This document shows, piece by piece, positions 36,901 through 48,645 of a DNA stretch of 64,000 nt. The notes beneath the pieces were generated by a model. That model was not told where the DNA came from. It was given only the letters and a program-made list of their open reading frames with translations, and ran no database searches. The translations under genes were made by a program, and so were the position numbers. Origin of the DNA: Dipetalonema caudispina. Its lineage: Eukaryota; Nematoda; Chromadorea; Rhabditida; Onchocercidae. The stretch's first letter is position 1. The number at the start of each line of letters is the position of its first letter. The stretch covers positions 1 to 64,000 of the forward strand of contig JABVXV010000171.1 in the NCBI GenBank assembly GCA_013365325.1, given 5' to 3'.

Positions 36901-39900
36901 AATCATTTTCGAGTTACCCATAATTGGGCAAAATTTCCGCACAGATTTAATATCTGATTTTGAACTATGTTCTGATTTTTCTGTTTGCAATAAATCGGTT
37001 AGTGCTTCCTCATAAGTTCTGGTAGGTTTTGGTGGTGGAGTTGCGGCCATTCGAAAAATTTGTGAACTACCGGATCTCACCATGGTGGGTTTCTGAATTG
37101 GAACTGATGCCGATCTATTGGTAGAACAAAAACGTGGAGCAACCAATCGTTTGCACGGTAAATCATCATCAATTGCGGTTTCACGAATTTGTGATCCAAC
37201 CGGTGGTCCATCTACTGATGAACTAAACCAAGGTTTTTTCGGTAACTCTCTCGTGATTTTACGTTTTAATGAATCATTTCCATTGGTATTTTCTCGAATA
37301 GTAGCAATCCTTTCAAGTGTTTTACTTTCAGTGGTGCTAGGCCAATCGTTCAATGTCGAGCATGCTACCGTTAAACGTCTTGGCCTAATTACTTTTAGCA
37401 CTGACTTCGTTGGATTTCCAATTGTACAATGTTTTGATCCCCTTTTAATATCACATTTTGGTACTTCCCATTTGATATCAACCGTTGAATTTTTCGCATT
37501 ACTTAACGCTAATGGTACATCGGACATATTTGTTGGAGGCAAGTTTTTCATTACTTTAGTGCCTAATTCTGTTCGGCAAACTATGGCAGCTTTTTGCAAT
37601 GGCGATATGGTATCACAAGAATCACGAGTCATCTCATTGTCACAATAAATGGGTCGTGCTATGCATGTTGTTGTATTGATAGGTGAATTCGAATTAATTC
37701 CATGCAAAAATTTCATCATCGAGGTACCAATCAGTGTTTCAGATTTGCATTTTGACTTGGCAATATCATTCGACAAGGTATTTTGTGAATTTTGCCTAAA
37801 ATCGCCCGATAATGTTTTGCATAAAGCTTTTGATGACGGTAGTGCAGTTTTTGACATCCGTGGTAATGATGAAGAGGTGGCAATACTAGCATTATTGCAT
37901 TTATATTCTCCAGAAGTATACAAATTCTCCGATTTCAACTGATATTGACGCAACGGTTTCACAGCTAATGGTAATCGGGTATTTGTTGAAGAATTATCAA
38001 CGGTAGTAATATTAGTAGCAGTACCACAAGGACGATATGCATCAGCTTCAGCAATTGCAGGAATTGCACAACGACGTGTATTGCTAGCATGAGGTTCCAG
38101 AATACTTTGCTTTTTTCGGTTTAACATTTCCGGCATTTCGCTTTCAGTTGGTAATTGTTCAATAGCGTACGGTGATGGTGAAGTGTAGTGATTCAATTCG
38201 TTAGTCATTGTTGATATTTACCGTTGCAATTATTTGAATGGATAAATTAGCATCATTTGAATTCGATAATACGTAAAATTTAATAGCGGATGATTTTTGA
38301 AATGAATACCATCAGTTGTTGAAAAATAGAAAAATATAGAATATCATAAATGAATGTTGAAACATGAGAAAACGTGAAAAATGAATACTTGACGTAAGTG
38401 ACAATGTTTGAATATTCATAATAATTTCCATACAAAGACATTAATTCATTTATTTTCTTCTGTTTTTTTGTCATTATCTAATTACTTCCTTGTTTGAGAT
38501 ATTTAGAATGGATTGTAATTTTAAAAAATTGAAATACTTTTAAAAGACTTGAAATGATTGGCTGAGAAGATGCTAATTTTGAGAAATTAAACAAAAATAT
38601 CAAATCGAATGCAGGCAGGTAATTGCTGTCAATTCGAATCATTTGAAATTATCACTCATACAGATTGAACAAGTTTGGCTAAAACTTGCTCCTACGAATT
38701 TTCCGCAGATAACCTTATCATCGGGAGCAAACAGGAAATATTTAGGGAAAATTTAGGAAAAACGGATCAGATTTCTGATACATGAGAAAGTATTAGTAGT
38801 TTCAGGTAAAAGATAAAGATGAAGTGTTGAATATCTACTGAAATGTGATCCATAACGTTAAATATAGCTAAGGAAGATGGAAAACGGTTATGGATTGTTA
38901 TTTCAACATTGATTTAATCGATTAACTACGTGGAAAAAAAATTTCTGCATTCAGAAAAAAGGCAATGATACCGACTTCGAATCGAATATATATTATTGCA
39001 CTCAAAAAATTTGAAAAATGCTAACCTCAAAATGAGAAATATTAAAATGAGATAAAAACAATGAGGAAAATGAAATAATGAATAATAAGAATAATAATCA
39101 ATGAGACATTTCCAATATTTATAACGATTTTAGTGAATTTTAAATCGAAGAATGAAATCATGATATATATAAAATTGCTTATCAGATATATTCAGTGATA
39201 AAGTTAATTAGATAATGAAGAGATGATGGACAAGATCATGCAATGAAACAGGTTAAGAATATTGGGAAACTAAACTGATCTAATCAAAAGATAGTAAAAT
39301 GCATGAATGTTGATTAATTAAAAAGCTTTAGTTCACTATTGGTTTTATCTCACAGGATAATAAACGGAACAGGTAATTGCGATAATTATCAAAATACGTC
39401 TACATGGAGGATCTATTGTTCAAAGAATAAAAAAAAATCAAAAAAAAAAAAAAAAAAAAGGAATGAATTGCGAAGTTTCTGATTTACGAAGGGATAATTA
39501 CTAATAAAGAAAAATGATAATGAAAAAACAAAAGAAAAAAAAAAAAAATGTTGTCTATGGTATCAATATGAGAGTGTACGATACATTGTTGTCGAAATAC
39601 TGAAGTAATGAAAGATTCCGCTCGCAAAAGTAATCAATGATATGATGTGTCAGTTGAACAATTGAAAAATGCTAAATTTCAAAAGAGTGGTAGCAGAGGT
39701 CAAATATTTCAAAGGTAATTCTTGTAATTCATTATTTCAATGCTACTAATTAGCAGAGATAAAAGAAAGAAATGTATGAGTTAAACAGTAATTAGTTCAT
39801 ATAGATTATATGAAATTGAAATTATCATTGGAAAATTTGAATCATCGAAAGTCGTGATAAAATTCATTTTAAGCAATTAGTACAAGTGTGGTAAAGTGTA

Positions 39901-41731
39901 AAATACAATTAATTAAGAATCATTTACAAACAGTAAAAGGTAATTAATAGAAGTGGGAAAGTTTTACTAAAAAAAATAGTGATACTTGTACGAATAGATT
40001 AATCAATTGCGAATCATACATTTATCATAGAAATATTTTGCTAACTTTAGGTCATCGAAATTACTGCACCATACAAATGAATGATTTAATCGTAATAAAT
40101 AAATGAAAATAAATAAATTGAGTGAGAGAATTTGATGAAAAGAGTAAAATAGAAGAGTGTGATGTTATCGTCGTCCTGTTAGGTGATGATATAAACGGGA
40201 CGATAGAGTTGTTGAAGAAATGTGAAATTTTTGCTCTTACTATGAATGTTACAATTCAGGATTCAAAGTTATCAATACGGCACCCCCCCGCTGTTTGCCG
40301 ATGAAAGATTGGATTGAGGCCAGATCAATAAAGATGATTGGGAAATGTCAAAAGCAATAGGACAGATAGTAGAATGACAGGAAGAAGAGAAGAATGTGAT
40401 GAAAATTATTTTAACGATATCATTCGAAATGTTCAACAACAACAACATCATCATCATCATCATATCATCATACTATCATTCTATCCACTAATAATATCAC
40501 TGCTTAATACTATCTTGTACTATGTGTAGTAATACTGTCGTCAAATTCCATCAAAATTTAAAGTATCGCTATTTTCTCATATCCATTCATTTATTATAAA
40601 TTGTGTCATTCACTAACTTATGTCATCGTTAATCTTATCAACTTTTATCTTTCTCTCTTTTCCTTCATTGTTTCTATTTGTAACATTCTTCTTCTGATAA
40701 TGTAATTGGGATAAAATGAAAGTTGAATTTAGATTTAAATTCAAATTAAAGTTAAAATTCAATTTGATATGAATTTTTTGAATAAAAAATTTACAAGAAA
40801 TTTGCTAAGATATAGCAAATTTCTGTAATGATCAAAGTATTACTTATTTAGTTTCCATTATTCTTTTTCCTTTTTTTTTTTTTTTTTTTTTAAGGAAAAG
40901 CAAAGGTTAAATTTTATGAAACTTACGGATCAGCTTTAAGGATTTCAAGTTCATCTTCCTGTTCCATGAGTGACATCTCAGAATCCAAATATGAACCATA
41001 ATCACCAACGCTACCCTCATATTTGTATATTTGTAATGCAGCATTTTTTGGCTGTAATTAGTTCATCCGTTAATGATAGGACAAATATTCGAAAAATATT
41101 ATTTAATTGTTGCACAATTAATTCAGGTGATCATATTCGTATTTGAAATATCTTCTAACAACAACTATTCACAAAGTTGTCGTAACAAATTATCAGAGTC
41201 GAAATATTTTGGGAAAGGTTTTTTTTTTTTCTCTTTTTACTTATTTAAATTATGCTTATCAAAACTGGATAGATTATTCTGAAAATCAAAAGATGAGCAA
41301 TAAAAATTTTCAAACCTGTAATCCATTTATTTAGTAATTATATAATTAAAATTATTTTCAACATTTTAGCGCAATATTTTTCTTCTAATCTTTTCCAACT
41401 TCAACATATTTTTGCTTTCTCCTTTTAAAAAATGTTTCTTTTTTTTTTTTTTTTTTTTTCTCATCTCTATTCTTACTTTTCACTTACTGCAGAAATAAGC
41501 AACAAAAAAAAAAAAAAAAAAAAAGTAGTACTGAAATTAAGATAATTATACCTTATGTGGTGCTCGAAGTATACGAATAACTTCTGGTAGTTGTTCACCG
41601 ATCGGTTGATGAAGCAAAAAATTGTACATTATAGGACGATTTGGTTCCAAATGTGAGCATGATGTTGTTGCAAATGGATCCGAATCATCAACATATTGGA
41701 TACGGCAATTAAGCCTATCGACCACAACCAT
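24763..41731 (-). CDS. fhod-1: FHOD-family formin, complete
   Basis: Actin-nucleating and bundling formin; the nematode FHOD acts in body-wall muscle sarcomere and dense-body growth. Twenty-six phase-consistent exons give about 1206 aa: 41731-41552, 41051-40927, 36094-36036, 35875-35808, 35687-35582, 35185-35091, 33158-33047, 32825-32707, 32455-32283, 31836-31696, 31402-31261, 31122-31000, 30588-30451, 30343-30206, 30015-29850, 29499-29377, 29205-29021, 28408-28289, 28162-27938, 27637-27518, 27187-27026, 26803-26613, 26355-26085, 25606-25486, 25302-25150, 24827-24763. The N-terminal GBD/FH3 (about 1-345) shows [50 protein letters not shown] and [16 protein letters not shown] charged linker follows, then a short FH1 ([20 protein letters not shown], about 635-655). 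FH2 runs from about 680 (LKLHWKP) to 1075 ([11 protein letters not shown]...NKTRG). A basic autoregulatory tail contains [13 protein letters not shown]. Intron 13 uses a GC donor. Intron 2 contains another gene. Confidence 0.95.
24903..24935. repeat. (AAT)n microsatellite
   Basis: About eleven ATA/AAT units just upstream, in plus coordinates, of the last fhod-1 exon, inside intron 25. Confidence 0.9.
36559..38208 (-). CDS. Intronless gene for unrecognised C-terminally membrane-anchored protein, nested in fhod-1 intron 2
   Basis: A single open frame of 549 codons (ATG 38208, TAG ending 36559), by far the longest uninterrupted frame in the window. It lies on the same strand as fhod-1 inside its 4.8 kb intron 2. 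Fhod exons 2 and 3 join in phase across it, so it is not a formin exon. I do not recognise the family. Residues 1-500 are polar, Ser/Thr/Lys-rich and probably disordered. Short motifs include RSASVP (about 365-370, a 14-3-3 mode-1 match), PPPKPTR (about 391-397, PxxPxR SH3-ligand type) and a conserved-looking acidic block from [10 protein letters not shown] to [24 protein letters not shown] (written in parts, about 448-500). A hydrophobic span (about 505-530, core [16 protein letters not shown]) and a 19-residue basic tail ending KKKDF follow, so a tail-anchored or type II topology is inferred. A GT...AG-bounded 21-nt in-frame segment lies in the span. The antisense strand is also open over long stretches, taken here as a shadow. 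Confidence 0.8.
   Translation of the reverse strand: MTNELNHYTSPSPYAIEQLPTESEMPEMLNRKKQSILEPHASNTRRCAIPAIAEADAYRPCGTATNITTVDNSSTNTRLPLAVKPLRQYQLKSENLYTSGEYKCNNASIATSSSLPRMSKTALPSSKALCKTLSGDFRQNSQNTLSNDIAKSKCKSETLIGTSMMKFLHGINSNSPINTTTCIARPIYCDNEMTRDSCDTISPLQKAAIVCRTELGTKVMKNLPPTNMSDVPLALSNAKNSTVDIKWEVPKCDIKRGSKHCTIGNPTKSVLKVIRPRRLTVACSTLNDWPSTTESKTLERIATIRENTNGNDSLKRKITRELPKKPWFSSSVDGPPVGSQIRETAIDDDLPCKRLVAPRFCSTNRSASVPIQKPTMVRSGSSQIFRMAATPPPKPTRTYEEALTDLLQTEKSEHSSKSDIKSVRKFCPIMGNSKMIAPKDYRSSRDHSSDSGFGADFRKSSSDTLESSPDVQMSGKWLQALDLPCDSYCSADEDLILEENSLIRFLFFVFRLSSIIIITLGLMILLIANLSSNPFRLYSAIKEEKKKDF
38209..40926. other. Upstream half of fhod-1 intron 2 / 5' region of nested gene
   Basis: About 2.7 kb of AT-rich sequence. 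It must contain the promoter of the nested gene if that gene is transcribed on its own. It includes a short CAACAACAACATCATCATCAT tract (about 40437-40462). No exon is supported. Confidence 0.6.
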
Positions 41732-42860
41732 TTCGATTGCTTCTAACCAATTTTACTCCACTAGTTTTCTAATAAATGAAAACTACCTATTCAGGAAATA
41801 TTCACAAATAAACCACCGTTTCTTTTCCGTATTCAGAAACTGCTCTATCAGTTTTTTTATTATTTTTTTCTTTTTGATAGATTTTATATCGTTTTTTAAA
41901 TACATGAAAACTTTCAAATCTTTCAGGAATAACAATTTCGAAAGAATTGGAAGTGGCACAAATGCGCCTAAATCAAATAGGACACAACGGTAACTCACAA
42001 ATATCTGAAATATATCATAATGTGAATCTAAGAGAATAAAAGTATAATTATATCGATAAAAAAAAAGAAAAAAAAAAAAAAAAGAAGCGAATTGATAAAC
42101 TTCCAATAATGCCAAATTTCAACATAATTAAAATTCCACAGAATTTTTGCAAATTTGAAACGCATAAAAATGAGCACTTTCATGTCAGTACGCAAATGAC
42201 AGTTACATTTTAATTAACTTTTTCAATTTAATACGTACTACTACAAGAATAATCACTTAGTTCATTTACTATTTCATAACAATACTATAGTGATATAGGA
42301 AATATCGATTAAAAAATTTCAAATTTTTCTCATAAGAATTTTCCAGACAAAAAAAAAAAAAAAAAAAAAAAAGAATTGCAATTAATTACCGTTTTAGTAG
42401 GATTGTATTCATTTGGATGTAGGTAAATATGTGTGGAGAAAACGAAATAATTAAATCTAGGCTAATTAATTGCTAATAATTAATTCTGAATCATTTAGCT
42501 AGAAAATAAAATACGCTAATATGAATTAAATCAGCCAAATTATCATCTTACTATCCATTCTTTTAATAACATAAATTATCTCACTTATAAAACATATCTA
42601 AGCTAACAGATATTTGTAAATTTCAACAAAATTCTACGAAAAGCAAATATACAAAGCATTAGTTCTTTGCTATTGTTTGCAAAAAAGAAAAGAAAAGGGA
42701 ATTGAAATGTTTATTCAATTGTTAAAAAATTTATAAAAAAAAAAAAAAAAAAAAAAATTTAATGATGGCAATCAAAAGCACTTTTGCAGTACTTAAAAAT
42801 TACGAGTCATTGGTTTTTCTTTTTTAAAAATTGCGGATTGATTGCTGAATGCTTTCAACG

Positions 42861-42886
42861 GAGAGAGAGAGAGAGAGAGAGAGAGG
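42861..42886. repeat. (GA)n microsatellite
   Basis: Thirteen GA units followed by G/A-rich sequence to about 42915. Confidence 0.9.
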
Positions 42887-43202
42887 GAGGAAAAGGAAAG
42901 AGAGAGAAAGAGAGAACAAAAAAAAGAAACATTCTGAATTTGCAAAAAGCAATGAAAAGAAAAGTTCATTAGGAAACAAATTATATCATTTAGTAGCCAA
43001 GTTATCAATGGCTAACAATTATCGAGCAATTATGTTAGGCCAAAATGTTATTTGTTCAAATTAAAAATTGATAAATTTTGACGAGATAAAAAAAAAAAAA
43101 AAGAAGTAGAATGAAATTTATGAAATGAAAGAAGAGGAATAGAATGTGATACATATCTCTATCACACATCACTGATAACATTAATTGTTCTTTCATTTTT
43201 TT

Positions 43203-43233
<31 letters not shown>
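43203..43233. repeat. (TC)n microsatellite
   Basis: Interrupted TC run, followed by poly-T. Confidence 0.9.
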
Positions 43234-43481
43234 CTTTTTTTTTCTTTTTTTTTGAAATCCATCATTTTCTGCAATATTATATACTAAAAATTTGCTTGGA
43301 ATTCTGGCAAAAATGCCAAGAAAATTCGATAAAAATGACATAAAAATGTTTTTTTTCTTAACAAAACTGATGGATGCTTCTTCTTTCAGAAAAATGCAAA
43401 AAAAAAAAAAAAAAAAGAATTTTATAGGAAACTTCGACAACTCTTCGAAAGAAATGGATCGACTGCAAGAAGAGGTTGTTG

Positions 43482-43556
43482 CATCATTATCATCATCATC
43501 ACCATCATCATCACCATCATCATCATCATTATTATCATCATTATTATTATCATCAA
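43482..43556. repeat. (ATC)n trinucleotide array
   Basis: About 75 nt of ATC/ATT/ACC triplets (CATCATCATCACCATCATC...). It creates spurious Ser or Asp runs in open frames on either strand. Confidence 0.9.
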
Positions 43557-44645
43557 TAGCAAGAGCAGTAAACGAAATGATTTCGATTTTATTAAAATCA
43601 CTAAAAAAAAGAAAAGAAAAATTATCAAAAGCAATTTCAATAAAATAGACCAAATGGTTATTGTACTTCAGTTAAATAATATTAGATTTTATTAAAGGGC
43701 TTCCGAATTTACCAAGAAAAAAAAAAAGGAAGAAAAAAAAGTCAATAAAACGATAGCAAAAGCATTGTTTATTCTTTGCATAGAAAGGAATTTAAAGAAG
43801 GTGGTGGAAATTTAGTGAAATTAGAAAAATCACCAGCTGCATCAAAAAAAAAAAAAAAAAAAAAACATTCTGAAATGATTGAATGAAAATAAACTTTATC
43901 ATCTAGTTGTTCAATTCAATAAAATGAAATGATAGAAATTGTCCATTAAATTGTTGATCATTAAAATTTCCATAAACTATCTAAATAATCAAAATTTGAT
44001 AGTGAATTGAAATTTGGCATAAGTTTATTGCTCTAAGTGTAAGAAAAGTTGATGGTGCATCATTTTAGACGATGTTTTCGTGGCATCTAAAACAATGTTC
44101 ACGTTTCTTCAAAAATTTTAAGCGTATAATTTAAAATAAAAAAAAAAAGAAAAAATTTTCTCATGTCTAATGCAGAAGTTCTGTATCCTTTCAAGTAAAG
44201 CAATTGCGGACGTACGTATACATTTATAGATGATATTTAACTTTTATGTAAATTAACACAAATGAAATATTACTTTTCGAGCAAAATTTTTTTTTCCAAT
44301 CAAAATTGAAATATTTGCTATTGGAAGTAGTAAACAACATTTACTTCTTCTTCACTTGCTGAAAATCCTCCAAAAATGAAGCGATTTCATTTTTATTTGA
44401 AAAAAAAAGTGGATTAATTTAGTACCAAAAATATAGATGATAAATGTATGAAAGTTAGATCATTAAGTTAGACATTAAACTTAAAGTTTTTTTTTTCTAA
44501 ACATTTCCGAAAAATTCCACTCGAAATTTATTAATTCATAAATTATAGTATTTAATTTTTTTAGCTTTAATCAGTGATCAAAATGAATTGAATAAATTTA
44601 ATGGAAAATACTTGAAATATTTTCTTAAATGGAAAATCATTCACA

Positions 44646-44686
44646 TAGCTTATCATTTACCATTTTAAATGATAAATGATAAGCTA
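44646..44686. repeat. 14-bp perfect inverted repeat (hairpin)
   Basis: TAGCTTATCATTTA (44646-44659) is followed, after 13 nt, by its exact reverse complement at 44673-44686. It lies in the gene-poor region. Confidence 0.9.
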
Positions 44687-44890
44687 AACTTTTTCGCTTC
44701 GCTATCTCATTTCTATTTTTCAAGTTTTTTTTTCCTTTTCTTTTTTTTTTTTTTAAAGAAAGAATTTTAAAAAACGATAAGAAGAGAATTTTTGAAATGA
44801 AAATTAATCGTTATGCTATTCCTAAGAAATGCATTATCATCAAAATTGACGCAAATCTATGATAAGTTTAATTTAGAATAAGTACATTTG

Positions 44891-44938
44891 GGTCGTTGGC
44901 CTAGCTAACAAGCTAAAATCCACTCGTACCAAACGACC
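44891..44938. repeat. Two-stem structured palindrome
   Basis: GGTCGTT (44891-44897) pairs with AACGACC (44932-44938), extended by GG/CC across a bulge. Inside lies a second stem, TAGCT (44902-44906) with AGCTA (44911-44915). At 48 nt it is shorter than a cytosolic tRNA, and no T-arm is recognisable. Confidence 0.6.
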
Positions 44939-47548
44939 TTAAGCTAATCGATTCTAAAAATTCACACATATTTTGTGCTTGTTAATTTGTATGTATCATT
45001 ATAAAAAAAAAAAAAAAAAAAGCGCAACATAATCCTATCCAAAAATTAGTATGCAATTTTCAATTAATTACAGATTTGCTCATTTAAAATTTTAATTTCA
45101 ATCTACTTTTATCTTAAAAATTTTAAGTTATCGAGAAGTTTAGAAGGAAATCAGAGTAAATAAATCGTGTGGTAATAAATGATTCATATGATAATAATAT
45201 TTCTATCCGTAAATTATATATATAATTTGTAATTAATTAAAAATTTGCTCCCTTAAAAGTTTAATTTCAATTTTTTTTTTCCATCTCGGGAATTTCCATC
45301 TAATTTATCATAAAATTTAGTAAAAGATAAGATGCTTCATTTATCAATCATCCTTTTAAAAAAATGAACAAAAGTAAATCTGATAATATCAATGTAGTAC
45401 AACCATTGTAGGTGGAGCACAAAATTTCTCCTATTTCGAAAACAAAAGAAAAAAAACAAAATTAAAAAAAGAAAATAAAATGTATTTTGGTCTTTTTGAA
45501 ATGATGAAAACAAGAAGAGATAAGAAATTTTGTGATATAAATGTGCCATCAAAACTACAAAATCTCTACTGCTATTAAAAATAGATACCATTGAAAAATG
45601 CGGATTGAAAACTGGTCTCCTACTTTTTTTTACGCTTTTTTTTTTTTTGTTCATTTTCTTTGAACAAGTCAGAGATATGACAATTCAAATAACTTGAGCG
45701 AAATTTGATTACATTTTGTTAAATTATATAAAACATTGCATTAGCAACTTCGATGATGTATAATTCAATATTTGACTAAAATTTTTATTTGAATGTAATT
45801 AGCATATTTATATTTCAATTTTTCCCTCTCTTTTTTTTTTCTTTTTTTTTAAAGAAATTCTATAAAATATATTTTAAATAGTCATGACAAAATTTTTTTT
45901 TTTATATTTTTCTTTTGTTTTTGAAAAGAAAAAAAAAAAAAAAAAGCTTCAAAGATATTTGTAACAGAACTGAAAAAAATTTATTCTATTTCTTTTAATT
46001 TTTTTCAAATTATTAGCCTTTAAAAGAGATATTATTTAAAATAATTTCTTGCATGGCCAAGAATGAATACGAAGTGTAAAAAAAAGCAATAAATAATAAT
46101 AATAGTTATTACAATAACAATAATAATAATAACGATAACCCGAAAAGATTTCTAATTGCAAAAATTGAATGAGCCAAAAATGTGATGAATAAAACGGAAG
46201 GTATTAATTAGGCGAAAAGTAACATAAAATTAAAGGTAATAATTATACGAAAAGTAAAGAAAAACAGAAAGAAAGAAAAAAAAAGCCTTTCTCATTTTTT
46301 TTTTCTTTTTTTTTTTTTTTCAAAATGTTTTCACATCCAAAATCATTTTCAATTTGAAACGAAACGTGCAATCGCAAAACGGCTCAAAAAATATTTCATT
46401 AAATTTAGATGAAATTTTCAAAAGAAAAAATTTTTTTTCTCGAATGAATTAATTATGATGTGGGGGAAAAAGTGAAGGAAGGATAGTTTCACTTAAGAAC
46501 GATAAAGATGATATTGAAATTGATGAGAAATGCTATAGCAATGATATATTTTGCAATATTCTTCAATCCTAAATTTTCCCTTATCATTCAAATTGATAAT
46601 TAAAAAATCATTTGGATAAACTTACATTAATATAAAATACATAAAATTAAAAATGAATAAATTTACAAACAGATTTTAAAACAAGAAAGATGGCATTGAA
46701 ATTATTATTTAATGCAAATACATTAAATTTAAAGATATGGAACAATTCGAATTACATTTCTGAATGTCTTTCTAAAATTTTAAAATTTAAAAAGGTCAAA
46801 AAAGTTAATTATTTGTTTATTTCTTCATTGTTCGATCTTTTTTTTTAGCTCATTAAAATGCAAACATCCCTTTATTTAAATGAATTAAACAGATGGAAAT
46901 TAAAATCATGAACAAATAAACTTACCAGCAATCTATATATAACACATGTTAGCTATAATCTATAATAATAACTTTATAAAATCTGAATAATCTAAGAAAA
47001 AAATGCAGTAACTTGTAGGAATAATTCATAATTTCCGGATAATGTTTTCATTTTATGAATGATTTTGGGTATTTCCATATGATTGAAAGACTAATTGATT
47101 GATAAAAATTAATTTTAAGAGGATATTATTGCAACAGGCATTAATTAGACATAATAAATTGTAAGAAAATGCTAAATTCAAAATTGTCGAGAAATTTTGG
47201 TTAAACATGATATTAAAATTTTAATTAAATGAGAGAGAGCAAGAAAAGCAAAAAGAAAAAGCTCTCAAATTTGAAATAATAAAAGAAAGAATTATATTGC
47301 GGGGAGGAAAAAGGTATTTTTAAAAAATTTCTTTCATTCTTTCATTTTTCTCACAGCAAAAATCAAAATTCGAAATTTTTTAGTCGTGAAAATTTTGCGA
47401 ATTAGTTCAAAATTATAAAATTTTATTGCCAAAATTAATTAAAATGAATATCGAAGTTGAGAGAAGAAAGAAAGGAGGGGCAAAAAGTAGTTAAACTGTC
47501 GTAATTAATTAATTAAAATGAATGTCGAAATTTGGATGGGAAAGGAGA

Positions 47549-47567
47549 GGGGGGGGGGAGGGGGAGG
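47549..47567 (+). repeat. Poly-G tract
   Basis: Ten G, A, five G, A, GG in a region that is otherwise strongly A/T-rich. It can form a G-quadruplex in principle. Confidence 0.85.
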
Positions 47568-47684
47568 AATGTAAAAGGAGGAAAAAGCGGTAAAATCTCA
47601 AGCATTCCACCCAATTAATCTTTTCAAAAAACCGGTGGAAAATTAACAAGATTTCTCAGTGAATATTTTTCACCAGACATTCAT

Positions 47685-47734
47685 TCACATACATACACAT
47701 ACATACACATACATTCACATACATTCACATACAC
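47685..47734. repeat. (ACATAC/ACATTC)n short tandem repeat
   Basis: About 50 nt of alternating ACATAC, ATAC and ATTC units (CACATACATACACATACAT...). Confidence 0.9.
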
Positions 47735-48608
47735 GACATCAATAATTTCAAATATGGAAAAAAAGCTCTTAGACAATATTTTTTTTTAGCTAAATGATTG
47801 AATCATTTATGGACGCCTATTCAAGTACGTACGTTACGTAAATAACTGCATATGTGTACCTAACGTGTATGTACATGTATTTATACTTGCTTATTTAATT
47901 TACTTCTATTAAATAAACTTCTACAATGGATAACTTACTAAGATAACCTATCTTCTGTATGTGTGTGTGTGTGTGTATTTAGGTATGTCGATATACAGTT
48001 TACTGTAGAAAGTAAAAGTGAATTAATTACATAGATGATGAAAAATAAGGTGAGATTTTCATTTGTTTCCAATCAAAATTTTATTTTTAATTTTAGTTAA
48101 TTACTTTTAGAATAATATAAAATGAAACGAAAAAAGGGAAATAATAAGATCTTCAAACGATCATAAAAGTAAACTAATTATTGAATTATTTATGATAAAT
48201 AATTAATTGTATATTGAAAAAAATTAGAAGGAAAAAATTTATTTTTTGTTTTCAAAAGGAGTTTAAAAAAAAAAAAAAAGAGCTTAAAATGAAAAGAATT
48301 TAGCTATTCGATTATTTATTTCCTGTTTTGCGGTTTTCTTCATTTGTCTAAACTGTCTATCCGATCAATTTTGTTTACCAATCTAGTCTAATTTGAAATT
48401 TTATGATAAATTTTATTTTTTTTTAAACTGCTTTTTTTTAAAAATTTTCTAAATTAATCTAAATCTTTCTGCTTAAAATTCGATATCTAAACGAAGAAGA
48501 TCAATTGTTATCGTTGAAGTTGAATGTAAAAAATTACTTAAAATAATGGATAATTTTAATTTGATAAAAATAAATTTTCTCATTTAATCATATTTGAAAC
48601 TATGTAAA

Positions 48609-48645
<37 letters not shown>

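Noticed and set aside
37118..37942. Long open frames (176 and 97 codons) on the plus strand
   Set aside because: They are exactly antisense to the nested 549-codon gene and have no recognisable content; taken as shadows of its codon usage.
43162..43653. 163-codon minus-strand open frame
   Set aside because: Composed of poly-Asp/Asn from the ATC array plus Phe/Lys/Arg/Glu runs from homopolymers and GA repeats; low complexity only.
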